The translations under genes were made by a program, and so were the position numbers. From positions 3,607,636-3,671,635 of the forward strand of contig NZ_CM001439.1 in NCBI RefSeq assembly GCF_000244955.1: DNA of 64,000 nt, written 5' to 3'. This DNA is from Saccharomonospora marina XMU15. Its GTDB lineage: Bacteria > Actinomycetota > Actinomycetes > Mycobacteriales > Pseudonocardiaceae. The notes beneath the pieces were generated by a model. That model made no database searches, was not told where the DNA came from, and worked only from the letters and a program-made list of their open reading frames with translations. Within the stretch, counting starts at the first letter, position 1. Each line of letters starts with the position of its first letter. Positions 49,101 through 57,154 of this stretch are shown one piece after another.

Positions 49101-50791
49101 GCGGCCTCCGTCCCCAGATACGCCCGCACGACCTCGGGGTCGCGCCGCACTTCGTCCGGTGTGCCGTCGGCGATGCACTTGCCGAAGTCGAGCACGGTGA
49201 TCCGCTCGGCCAGTCCCATCACGAACGGCATGTCGTGCTCCACCAGCAGGATCGAGATTCCCAGTTCCCGCTGCACCGCGGCGATCGTCGCCGCCATGTC
49301 CTGCGACTCGCCGTGGTTCATCCCGGCAACCGGCTCGTCCAGCAGCAGCAGGGTCGGCTCCGCGCACAGTGCCCTGCCGAGTTCCACACGCTTGCGGTCG
49401 CCGTAGGACAGCGTGTGCACCTCCCGCTGCAGCAGGTGCTCGATGCCGAGCAACTCGGCCACCCTGCCGACCTGCGCCCGGTGCTCCCGCTCCTCCCTGC
49501 GCGTGCCGGGCAACCGGAGTCCCGCCCCGAGCACGCCGCCGCGCATCAGCCGGTGCCTGCCGGTCAGCAGGTTGTCCTCCACCGTCAACTCCAGCGACAG
49601 CGAGATGTTCTGGAAGGTGCGCGCCACGCCCAGGTCCGCGATGCGGTGTGGGCGCAGGTCGGTCAGCTTGTGCTCGCCGTAGTGGACCGCACCCTCGGTG
49701 GCACGGTAGGCGCCACCGAGCACGTTGATGCAGGTGGACTTGCCTGCGCCGTTGGGGCCGATGAGAGCGTGCACGGTGCCCGGCGCGATGTCGAACGACA
49801 CTGCGGAAAGCGCGGTGATACCGCCGAACCGGACGGTGAGGTTGTCCACCCGCAGCGGCCGCGAACTCGCCGTTTCCCGTTTGGCCCCCGCATGCATGAC
49901 GGCGGCCAGTTCGCCGATGTCTCCTGCCTGCGCCCGCTGCGCCTGCTCGCCGTCGGGAGCCGCTTCGGGCACCGGACCGGTGCCACCCAGGTAGCGTTGC
50001 CTGACCTCGTCGGTGGCCGCGAGTTCTTCGGCGGGACCGGCGGCGGTGACCGTTCCCACCTCGAGCACGAAGGCCACATCGGACACCCGAAGCCCCATCG
50101 CCGCGTTCTGTTCGATCAGCAGCACCGAGGTGCCCTGCTCGTTGATCTCGGTGATCAGCTCGCCGATCTGGTGCACCAACTGCGGGGCCAGCCCCAGCGA
50201 CGGCTCGTCGAGCAGCAACAGCCGGGGTGCGCTCATCAGCGCTCTGCCCATGGCCAGCATCTGCTGCTCACCGCCGGAGAGCAGCCCGCCACGCTGGCGG
50301 CGGCGACGGGCGAGCACGGGGAACAGGTCGAACACCCGGGTCAACGCTTCCCGCTTCGCCGCGCGGTCGCGTACCGCGAACCCACCCGCGCGCAGGTTCT
50401 CCTCGACCGTGAGGTCCCGGAACACCCGGCGGCCCTCCGGCACCTGCACCAGCCCCGACCGCATGGTTTCCGCGGCCGCGCCGCCGGTGATCGGCTTGCC
50501 GTCGAAGTGGATGGAGCCCGCGGTCACCGCACCGCCCACGTTGCCGAGTGATCCCGAGATCGCCCGCAGCAGCGTGGTCTTGCCCGCGCCGTTGCTGCCG
50601 AGCACCGCGACCACCGACCCGCGCGGCACCCACAGTGACACCCCGCGCAGAGCCTGCACCGCGCCGTCGTAGCGGACCTCGAGATCGGCCACGGCCAGCA
50701 ACGGGTCCTCGGGCGGCCCGAACGGTTCCCGCCGCCCGCCTTGGGCAGCGCCGGTCACGGGATCGCACTCGTCGCTGAGTTGCGTCGGCAT
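49097..50791 (-). CDS. Fused LivF-LivG ABC transporter ATPases
   Basis: 564 residues with two full ATPase domains that are usually separate proteins. Domain 1 (about 30-275) is LivF-like: GSNGAGKTTLLRAISG, LVQVPEGRRVFRDLTVEENL, LSGGEQQMLAMGRAL. Domain 2 (about 315-564) is LivG-like: GPNGAGKSTCINVLGG, ARTFQNISLSLELTVEDNLL, LSYGDRKRVELGRAL and a LivG tail GTPDEVRRDPEVVRAYLG. A Gln/Ala/Glu-rich linker (about 278-310) joins them. ATG at 50791 follows GGAAGG. It is first in its operon and divergent from the PaaX gene. Confidence 0.93.
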   Translation of the reverse strand: MPTQLSDECDPVTGAAQGGRREPFGPPEDPLLAVADLEVRYDGAVQALRGVSLWVPRGSVVAVLGSNGAGKTTLLRAISGSLGNVGGAVTAGSIHFDGKPITGGAAAETMRSGLVQVPEGRRVFRDLTVEENLRAGGFAVRDRAAKREALTRVFDLFPVLARRRRQRGGLLSGGEQQMLAMGRALMSAPRLLLLDEPSLGLAPQLVHQIGELITEINEQGTSVLLIEQNAAMGLRVSDVAFVLEVGTVTAAGPAEELAATDEVRQRYLGGTGPVPEAAPDGEQAQRAQAGDIGELAAVMHAGAKRETASSRPLRVDNLTVRFGGITALSAVSFDIAPGTVHALIGPNGAGKSTCINVLGGAYRATEGAVHYGEHKLTDLRPHRIADLGVARTFQNISLSLELTVEDNLLTGRHRLMRGGVLGAGLRLPGTRREEREHRAQVGRVAELLGIEHLLQREVHTLSYGDRKRVELGRALCAEPTLLLLDEPVAGMNHGESQDMAATIAAVQRELGISILLVEHDMPFVMGLAERITVLDFGKCIADGTPDEVRRDPEVVRAYLGTEAA

Positions 50792-50901
50792 AGCCGCCTT
50801 CCTGCTGAGTTGGTCGTTTGGGTGGAGCTGCGAGGGCCGACCTGTCCGGGGTCCGACGGGCCGGCAGACGGGAACAACAATCGGGTTCGACCGCGAGGGC
50901 A

Positions 50902-50930
50902 ACGTTAGATATATTCCTGCCGTGCGTCAA
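50902..50930 (-). promoter_or_regulatory. Putative promoter of the liv/acyl-CoA synthetase operon
   Basis: On the minus strand TTGACG (50925-50930) and TAACGT (50902-50907) are separated by exactly 17 bp, in the 192-nt gap between the ATPase and PaaX genes. The leader to the ATG would be about 100 nt. A PaaX operator could not be identified by eye. Confidence 0.55.
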
Positions 50931-50983
50931 TACAGCTTCGACCATTTATGTGATCGACACCTCTTGCGTAAGGGGCTGCCGGG

Positions 50984-51826
50984 ATGAGCGGGCCACGCGA
51001 GGGCGAGGGCGTGCGCAGGAACCGCCGCCCGCAGCAGCTGCTGCTGGCCTTCCTCGGTTCGCTGGTGCTCGACAGCGACTGCCCCCCGCTCAGCACGCGC
51101 GTGTTCCTGCACGTGCTCGGTGACCTCGGCGTCGCCGAGGCGGCAGCCCGTGCCACGCTCGCGCGCATGACCCGCAAGGGGATGCTGGAGCGTACGCAGG
51201 AAGGCCGCACGGCCAGGTACGGGCTCACCCCCGCCGCCGAGAAGCTGCTCAGGCAGGCCAAGGAACGGGTCAACTCTCCCCGGCCGTTCACTCACGCCGA
51301 CGGGGAGTGGACGCTGCTGAGCTACTCGATGCCGGAAAGCAGGCGCGACCTGCGCCACCAGATCCGTGCCCGGCTGGCGTGGGCGGGCTTCGGCGGGCTG
51401 CGTGACGGGCTGTGGATCGCGCCGGGCAGGGTCGACATCGCCGAGGTGTTCGCAGGCGAGCAGTTCGCCGAGGTGACCGGTGTCGCCGACGCGTTCCTTG
51501 CCGCACCGATGAGCGGCACCGACGTCAGCGCCCTGCTGCGCAAGGCATGGGACATCGAAGCGATCCGCGCCGAACACGAGTCTTTCATCGCCGCGTGGCG
51601 ATCTGACCGGGGCAGGAAGGGCCGCTGGATTCCTCGGCTGACGCTGCTGGGTGCCGACTGGCTGCAACTGCTACGCACCGACCCGGGATTGCCCGCGTCT
51701 CACCTGCCCGGCGACTGGCCCGCTCCTGACTCGGCCGAGTTGTACCGGGAGCGTTTCGACGAACTGGAACCGCACGCCTCGGCGTGGCTTCGGGAACTGC
51801 TGCAGTCCGACGCCGGTCGCCGCTGA
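50984..51826 (+). CDS. PaaX-family transcriptional repressor
   Basis: 280 residues. N-terminal winged helix (LSTRVFLHVLGDLGVAEAAA, ARMTRKGMLERTQEGRTARY), the PaaX middle domain (WTLLSYSMPESRRDLRHQIR, LAWAGFGGLRDGLWIAPGRV) and a C-terminal domain ending DELEPHASAWLRELL. PaaX proteins sense aryl- or acyl-CoA esters. Being divergent from an operon with an acyl-CoA synthetase, it probably senses that enzyme's product and represses uptake; this is inference. ATG follows AAGGGG. Confidence 0.9.
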   Translation: MSGPREGEGVRRNRRPQQLLLAFLGSLVLDSDCPPLSTRVFLHVLGDLGVAEAAARATLARMTRKGMLERTQEGRTARYGLTPAAEKLLRQAKERVNSPRPFTHADGEWTLLSYSMPESRRDLRHQIRARLAWAGFGGLRDGLWIAPGRVDIAEVFAGEQFAEVTGVADAFLAAPMSGTDVSALLRKAWDIEAIRAEHESFIAAWRSDRGRKGRWIPRLTLLGADWLQLLRTDPGLPASHLPGDWPAPDSAELYRERFDELEPHASAWLRELLQSDAGRR

Positions 51827-51873
51827 GAGGCTCGCCTGCTACCTGCTACCTGCCGCCCGGCGACCTGCTGCTG

Positions 51874-53058
51874 CTACGACGTCCAGCCGGTCTCGTCGGC
51901 CCACCGGCCCGCTCGCTCGAACGCCGCGCCGATCCAGCCCTGCTTCTCGGCCGCGTAGTGCTCGGTGGTGCCGTCGGCGGCGTGTTTGCCCGCCAGCGCA
52001 CGCTTCAGCTCGACGTAGCCGTCGCGTTCGTCGGGGTTGGCACTCAACCAGTCGCGAAACAGCAGCGCCAGCCGCCATGCCGGGTTGGTCGTGGCGCGCA
52101 CGTGCAGGTTCACCGGCCTGCCGGGGTCGGCTCCGACGTGTACCCGCTTCTCCCACCGGCCGGGTTCTGCGTGCGCCTCGTCGAACCACTGCCCGCTCAT
52201 GGGCGGGAACCCGGCATCGGCGAGCGCGTCGGTCAGCGCGTCGGCTTCGTCCAGTGTGGACACCGTCAGTTGGAGGTCGAGCACGTCCTTGGCGAGCAGC
52301 CCCGGCACCGCCGTGGAACCGATGTGGTCCACCCGCAGTGCCCGCTCCCCTGCCGCGAGCCTGATCCGGGCCAGCGCCCGCTCGGCCTGCCTCGGCCAGC
52401 TGGGGTCGGGCTCCACCAGCACCGGTGAGGCGGGCCTGCGCGGCCTGCGCAACCGCAGGTTCGCCTCGAACGGGACGAGCCGGTCGGCCCACAACGCGTC
52501 CACCTCGGCCAGTACGACGTCGCGCGGGCCACCGTTGTCCAGCCACACGTCGGCGACCGCGCGCCGTTGCTCGGTGTCCGCCTGTGCCGCGATCCGGGCG
52601 CGGGCGTCGTCCTCGGCCATGCCCCTCGACTCCACGAGGCGGCGAACCCGTACGTCCTCGTCGGCGTCCACGACGATCACCAGGTGGTAGGCGGGCGCGA
52701 GATTGCCCTCGACGAGCAGCGGGACGTCGTGCACCAGGACCGCGTCGGGTGCCGCCGCAGCCATGAGTTCGGCGGTGCGGGCCCCGATGCGCGGATGCAC
52801 GATCGAGTTGAGTCGCAGCCGGGAGTCGTCGTCGGCGAACGCCTTCGCGGCCAGCGCCTGCCGATCCAGCGCACCCTCGGAGGTGAGGATGTCGGGCCCG
52901 AAGGCGGCGACCAACTCGGCCAGCCCTTCCGTTCCCGGCTCGACCACCTCCCTGGCGATCCGGTCGGCGTCGATGAGCACGGCGCCGTGCTCGGCCAGCC
53001 GTGCGGCGACGGTCGACTTGCCCGCGCCTATCCCGCCGGTCAAACCCACTCGCAGCAT
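51874..53058 (-). CDS. coaE: Dephospho-CoA kinase fused to a GrpB-like domain
   Basis: 394 residues. The N-terminal half (1-200) is CoaE, the last step of CoA synthesis: P-loop [51 protein letters not shown]. The C-terminal half (about 210-394) is a GrpB/UPF0157 nucleotidyltransferase-like domain: [40 protein letters not shown]. The same fusion occurs in mycobacteria, where the tail affects the kinase. ATG at 53058 gives the exact family start MLRVGLTGG. Confidence 0.95.
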   Translation of the reverse strand: MLRVGLTGGIGAGKSTVAARLAEHGAVLIDADRIAREVVEPGTEGLAELVAAFGPDILTSEGALDRQALAAKAFADDDSRLRLNSIVHPRIGARTAELMAAAAPDAVLVHDVPLLVEGNLAPAYHLVIVVDADEDVRVRRLVESRGMAEDDARARIAAQADTEQRRAVADVWLDNGGPRDVVLAEVDALWADRLVPFEANLRLRRPRRPASPVLVEPDPSWPRQAERALARIRLAAGERALRVDHIGSTAVPGLLAKDVLDLQLTVSTLDEADALTDALADAGFPPMSGQWFDEAHAEPGRWEKRVHVGADPGRPVNLHVRATTNPAWRLALLFRDWLSANPDERDGYVELKRALAGKHAADGTTEHYAAEKQGWIGAAFERAGRWADETGWTS

Positions 53059-53099
53059 GCCCGCATTGAACCAGCCGCCCCCTCCACCACCGAGACCGC

Positions 53100-53182
53100 C
53101 CGCGAGTCCCCCGCTCCCGCCCGCGAGTTCTGCGCTCTCGCCCACGAATTCCCTGTTCCCGCCCGCGAGTTCTGCAATCGCC
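53100..53182 (+). repeat. 21-bp tandem repeat, cluster 5 (about 4 units)
   Basis: Units at 53100, 53121, 53142 (diverged: CCACGAATTCC) and 53163, in the CCGCGAGT orientation on the plus strand. It lies upstream of coaE and downstream of the rpsA hairpin. Unlike the other clusters it does not directly follow a stop codon, and relative to rpsA it is in the opposite orientation. Confidence 0.9.
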
Positions 53183-53202
53183 AGATGCGGGCACCGACGC
53201 AA

Positions 53203-53246
53203 ACGGCGGTGGCCCCGGTTCACCGAAGAACCGGGGCCACCGCCGT
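53203..53246 (-). terminator. Perfect 19-bp hairpin after rpsA
   Basis: Arms 53203-53221 and 53228-53246 (outer part ACGGCGGTGGCCCC) are perfect complements around a 6-nt loop. It begins 33 nt after the rpsA stop. No U-tract follows, as is usual in actinomycete terminators. It would separate rpsA from coaE transcription and works symmetrically on both strands. Confidence 0.75.
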
Positions 53247-53278
53247 CAGTCGCTGCTCAGTAGCAGACCGGGTGAGGC

Positions 53279-54772
53279 TCACGCACCGCCGGAGAGCTTC
53301 TCCCGCAGAGCCGCCAGCTGCTCGTCGCTGGCGAGCGTTCCACCGCTGGCCCGCTGCTCCTGCTCGGGCTGCGCGGAGCTGTAGTTCTGCTCACCGCCCG
53401 CGTTGCCACCCTCGGCGGCCGCGGCCGCGTTGGCCTGCGCGGCCTCGGCGACCTGACGCATGTGCTGCTCGTAGCGAGCATGCGCCTCGGCGTACTGCTT
53501 CTCCCACTCCTCACGCTGCTTGTCGTAGCCTTCCTGCCACTCCTGCGTGTCGGGGTCGAAGCCCTCGGGGTAGATGTAGTTGCCCTGCTCGTCGTACTCG
53601 GCGGCCATGCCGTACTGGGTCGGGTCGAAGTCGGAGTCGGAGGTGAAGCCCTCGTTCGCCTGCTTCAGCGACAGCGAGATCCGGCGCCGTTCCAGGTCGA
53701 TGTCGATGACCTTGACCATGACCTCGGTTCCGACCTGCACCACCTGCTCGGGGATCTCCACGTGACGCTCGGCCAACTCGGAGATGTGCACCAGACCCTC
53801 GATACCCTCCTCGACGCGAACGAACGCGCCGAACGGGACGAGCTTGGTGACCTTGCCCGGCACGATCTGCCCGATCGCATGGGTGCGGGCGAACTGCCGC
53901 CACGGGTCTTCCTGGGTGGCCTTCAGCGAAAGCGAGACGCGCTCGCGGTCCATGTCGACGTCCAACACCTCGACGGTGACCTCCTGGCCCACCTCGACGA
54001 CCTCGCTGGGGTGGTCGATGTGCTTCCAGGACAGCTCGGACACGTGGACCAGACCGTCGACACCGCCGAGGTCGACGAACGCACCGAAGTTGACGATCGA
54101 CGAAACGACGCCCTTGCGGACCTGGCCCTTGGCGAGCGCGTTGAGGAACTCGCTGCGCACCTCGGACTGGGTCTGCTCCAGGTAGGCCCTGCGGGACAGC
54201 ACCACGTTGTTGCGGTTCTTGTCCAGCTCGATGATCTTGGCCTCGAGTTCGCGGCCCACGTAGGGCTGCAGGTCGCGCACGCGGCGCATCTCCACCAGCG
54301 ACGCAGGCAGGAACCCGCGCAGGCCGATGTCCAGGATGAGGCCGCCCTTGACGACCTCGATGACGGTGCCGCTGACCGGCTCGTCCTTGTCCTTGAGCTC
54401 CTCGATGGTGCCCCAGGCGCGCTCGTACTGCGCGCGCTTCTTCGACAGGATCAGGCGGCCTTCCTTGTCCTCCTTCTGCAGAACAAGGGCCTCCACCGCG
54501 TCACCGACGGCGACAACCTCTGCCGGGTCGACATCGTGCTTGATGGACAGCTCGCGGGAGGGGATGACACCCTCGGTCTTGTAGCCGATGTCGAGCAGCA
54601 CTTCGTCGCGATCGACCTTGACGATGGTGCCTTCGACGATGTCGCCATCGTTGAAGTATTTGATTGTCTTGTCGATAGCTGCGAGGAAGTCTTCCTCCGT
54701 CCCGATGTCGTTCACGGCGACCTGCTGCGCCTGTGGGGCGGACGTCGGGGCGGTGGTGGTGTCGATGGTCAT
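53279..54772 (-). CDS. rpsA: 30S ribosomal protein S1
   Basis: 497 residues with four S1/OB repeats (about 36-105, 122-187, 207-276 and 293-363), for example GDIVEGTIVKVDRDEVLLDI and GQVRKGVVSSIVNFGAFVDL, then a long Glu/Gln/Ala-rich acidic tail. Four repeats rather than six is the actinobacterial norm. S1 binds mRNA on the 30S subunit. The ATG at 54772 has weak ribosome-site similarity (AGGTGGG is downstream of nothing coding but lies within the leader). Confidence 0.96.
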   Translation of the reverse strand: MTIDTTTAPTSAPQAQQVAVNDIGTEEDFLAAIDKTIKYFNDGDIVEGTIVKVDRDEVLLDIGYKTEGVIPSRELSIKHDVDPAEVVAVGDAVEALVLQKEDKEGRLILSKKRAQYERAWGTIEELKDKDEPVSGTVIEVVKGGLILDIGLRGFLPASLVEMRRVRDLQPYVGRELEAKIIELDKNRNNVVLSRRAYLEQTQSEVRSEFLNALAKGQVRKGVVSSIVNFGAFVDLGGVDGLVHVSELSWKHIDHPSEVVEVGQEVTVEVLDVDMDRERVSLSLKATQEDPWRQFARTHAIGQIVPGKVTKLVPFGAFVRVEEGIEGLVHISELAERHVEIPEQVVQVGTEVMVKVIDIDLERRRISLSLKQANEGFTSDSDFDPTQYGMAAEYDEQGNYIYPEGFDPDTQEWQEGYDKQREEWEKQYAEAHARYEQHMRQVAEAAQANAAAAAEGGNAGGEQNYSSAQPEQEQRASGGTLASDEQLAALREKLSGGA

Positions 54773-54965
54773 TAGGTGGGTTGCTCCGGTAGCGGCTGGG
54801 GTCTCGTAGGCTTTGCGGTTTGCGTAGCGCGTCGTGGGCAGAACGGCGATCGCTGTGCAATCGTTCGATCAAGAACGGCCGCGAGCATCACCAGTGCGCG
54901 ACCCCGGAGTCCCAGCATGCGTTCCGCTGGGTCGAAGGCAGCGCGGACCCACTGCGCTTACAACT

Positions 54966-54995
54966 ATCCTACGCGGTCACACCGCGGCCACACAA
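54966..54995 (-). promoter_or_regulatory. Putative rpsA promoter
   Basis: TAGGAT (54966-54971) with TTGTGT (54990-54995) 18 bp upstream on the minus strand. This would give a leader of nearly 190 nt to the rpsA ATG. The 271-nt gap to the divergent methyltransferase gene has no other convincing feature. Confidence 0.45.
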
Positions 54996-55043
54996 TGAGG
55001 GGCCACGCCGGGGCGTGAGGCGACCGAGAAGGAGAATAGCGCC

Positions 55044-55892
55044 GTGTCCGATTCCGTACCAGGCTCCCGGCACGCGGACGCCGAGAGCCTGCTCGGCACC
55101 GCGCGGGTGAGCCACCGGCCGGTCGGATCGGCGGAGGCCACCTCGGCGAATCGGGCCTGGTGGGACGCCGATGCCGAGGCCTACCTCGCCGAGCACGAGG
55201 ACTTCCTCGGGCAGGTCGACTTCGTGTGGTGCCCCGAGGGACTGCGCGAAGCGGACGCCGGGCTGCTCGGCGAGGTCACCGGCAAGGACGTGCTCGAGGT
55301 CGGCTGCGGGTCCGCTCCCTGCGCCCGCTGGCTGGTCGCGCAGGGCGCGCGGGTGGTGGCCTTCGACCTTTCCTGCGCCATGCTGCGCCACGCGGCCGAG
55401 GCGGACGCGAGCACCGGTCTGCGCCCCGCGCTGCTGCAGGCCAGCGCCGAGCGGTTGCCGCTGGCCTCGTCCCGCTTCGACGCGGCCTGCTCGGCCTTCG
55501 GCGCGGTACCCTTCGTCGCCGACCTCGACGCGGTGTTCGCCGAGGTCGCGCGCGTGCTGCGACCGGGAGGGCGCTGGGTGTTCGCGGTGACCCACCCGAT
55601 CCGGTGGATCTTTCCCGACGATCCGGGTCCGCTGGGGCTGACCGCCGCCCAGCCGTACTTCGACCGCACGCCCTATGTCGAGGTGAACGAGGACGGCGAC
55701 GCCACCTACGTCGAGTACCACCGCACGGTCGGTGACTACGTGCGCGCGCTCGACCGCGCCGGACTGCGGCTCGTCGACCTGGTGGAGCCGGAATGGCCGG
55801 TCGGGCACACCAGAGTCTGGGGCCAGTGGAGCCCGCTGCGGGGACGGCTGTTTCCCGGCACCGCGATCTTCAGCACCGTGCTCGGCCCGTGA
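55044..55892 (+). CDS. Class I SAM-dependent methyltransferase
   Basis: 282 residues. Rossmann methyltransferase motifs: GKDVLEVGCGSAPCARWL (motif I), ARVVAFDLSCAMLRHA (motif II) and an SRFDAACSAFGAVPFVAD block, ending with FPGTAIFSTVLGP. The beginning SANRAWWDADAEAYLAEHED and WCPEGLREADAGLLGEV are typical of a conserved actinobacterial methyltransferase next to rpsA. Substrate unknown. GTG follows GAAGGAGAA. Confidence 0.9.
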   Translation: MSDSVPGSRHADAESLLGTARVSHRPVGSAEATSANRAWWDADAEAYLAEHEDFLGQVDFVWCPEGLREADAGLLGEVTGKDVLEVGCGSAPCARWLVAQGARVVAFDLSCAMLRHAAEADASTGLRPALLQASAERLPLASSRFDAACSAFGAVPFVADLDAVFAEVARVLRPGGRWVFAVTHPIRWIFPDDPGPLGLTAAQPYFDRTPYVEVNEDGDATYVEYHRTVGDYVRALDRAGLRLVDLVEPEWPVGHTRVWGQWSPLRGRLFPGTAIFSTVLGP

Positions 55893-55977
55893 TCCGGTCC
55901 GCCGCTCGGCGCTGCCCTGCCGGGTGAACACGGTTGCCGCACCATGGCCTGCCCGGCGCCAGCGCACCGGGTGGCCG

Positions 55978-56526
55978 TCAGTACCGGTGCGCGGGCCTGC
56001 GCCCGCCCACCTGATGCAGCGACGACGGCTTGCCGAGCAGGGCCCGGTCGACCGCGTCGAGCACCGCGTCGACCACTTCCCGCCTGCCCAGTGCACGGTC
56101 GGTGTCGCGCTCGGAAACCTCGCCGAACAGCACCTGCTGTGTGGGGTGGTCGCCGAGCAGTGGCTCGGGCTCCGCGATGCCGTGCGCCAACTCGGCCAGC
56201 GGCCGCACCTCGACCACCGGTGCGCCCGCGGCGAGCATCGGTTCCACGGCGGTCAACACCGAGCGCCGGTACGACTCGTGCACCCAGCTCACCAGCAGCT
56301 CGGCGGGCGCGGTCAGCGCGGTCCGCACGGCGGCGGCCAACTCGACCGGCCGGTCCCAGTCCGCCCGCGTCCAGATCGCCCTTCCCGTGGCCTCGCTGTC
56401 GGTGACGGGAATCGGGTGGTATCGCCGACACGGAAGCACGACCCGCCACCCTTGGGCGACGAGTCGTGCGGCCGGTTCGCTGAGCATGCCGGACCCCGCC
56501 ATCAGCAACGCGTTACGGTCCGCCAT
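55978..56526 (-). CDS. Conserved protein with Rossmann-like start, function unknown
   Basis: 182 residues. NALLMAGSGMLSEPAARLVA and GWRVVLPCRRY resemble the first strand, loop and helix of an NAD(P)-binding fold; LTAPAELLVSWVHESYRRSV and PVVEVRPLAELAHGIAEPEP follow. The Tyr-Lys pair of short-chain dehydrogenases is not present, so a classical dehydrogenase role is doubtful. It is convergent with the methyltransferase gene. Confidence 0.65.
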   Translation of the reverse strand: MADRNALLMAGSGMLSEPAARLVAQGWRVVLPCRRYHPIPVTDSEATGRAIWTRADWDRPVELAAAVRTALTAPAELLVSWVHESYRRSVLTAVEPMLAAGAPVVEVRPLAELAHGIAEPEPLLGDHPTQQVLFGEVSERDTDRALGRREVVDAVLDAVDRALLGKPSSLHQVGGRRPAHRY

Positions 56527-56573
56527 GCCCGCTGATTACCCAGTCGGGTGATGTCTCATTCCTTGGCCAACTC

Positions 56574-57005
56574 CTAGGCGCTGACCTGCCGGTTGACCGG
56601 ATTCATCCAACCGCCACAACGCTGTGGCCACGGCGAGGACTGGCACACTCGATCCAGCAGACGCTGACAGTCGTCGGTGCAGAACTCGCCCCACCGCACC
56701 GAGGTGAAACCGCCGGAAGCGCCGCGGTCGCCGCACAGGGTGAGCACCGCCTGGCCGAGATCGTGCTGGGTGCACGCGGCCGGGGCAGCGGGCGCCTCCA
56801 CCGTGCTGGGCAGTTCGATGCAACTGGTGTCCACTTCCGAGAACAGTGGCTGCTCCAGCTCGCCCAGGTCGACGCAATCACGCTGGGCCTGGGCTGCCCG
56901 AGCCTGCTGTTCCGCGGTGCCCGCCGCCGAGCTCATGGCGGTGAGCGCGAAGATCGCGGCCAGCACGGCCGCGACGAGAACCCCGATCCTCCACACCTTC
57001 TTCAT
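56574..57005 (-). CDS. Small secreted Cys-rich protein
   Basis: 143 residues. The N-terminus MKKVWRIGVLVAAVLAAIFA is a signal peptide or anchor, probably cleaved after the Ala-rich stretch near 28. The mature part has eight Cys (in QRDCVDLG, TSCIEL, AACTQH, TLCGDRG, EFCTDDCQRL, DRVCQSS, RCGGW), an even number suited to disulfides outside the cell. No family recognised. GGAGGATTC immediately before the ATG gives a strong ribosome site. It lies downstream of polA on the same strand, 149 nt away. Confidence 0.72.
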   Translation of the reverse strand: MKKVWRIGVLVAAVLAAIFALTAMSSAAGTAEQQARAAQAQRDCVDLGELEQPLFSEVDTSCIELPSTVEAPAAPAACTQHDLGQAVLTLCGDRGASGGFTSVRWGEFCTDDCQRLLDRVCQSSPWPQRCGGWMNPVNRQVSA

Positions 57006-57154
57006 GAATCCTCCGATCCGAGACAGCGTTTGAACGGCATGTCGGTACCGGAGTTGTTTGCCCGACCTACGGCAACCGAAGCCAAGGTGCTCGCATCGGG
57101 TGACTCGCTTGTTCGGCGACGACCGGCGCGGCCGGGCGAGTATCGGGCGAGTGC

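Noticed and set aside
53100-53182. CRISPR array
   Set aside because: Units are directly adjacent at 21 bp with no unique spacers, and no cas genes are present.
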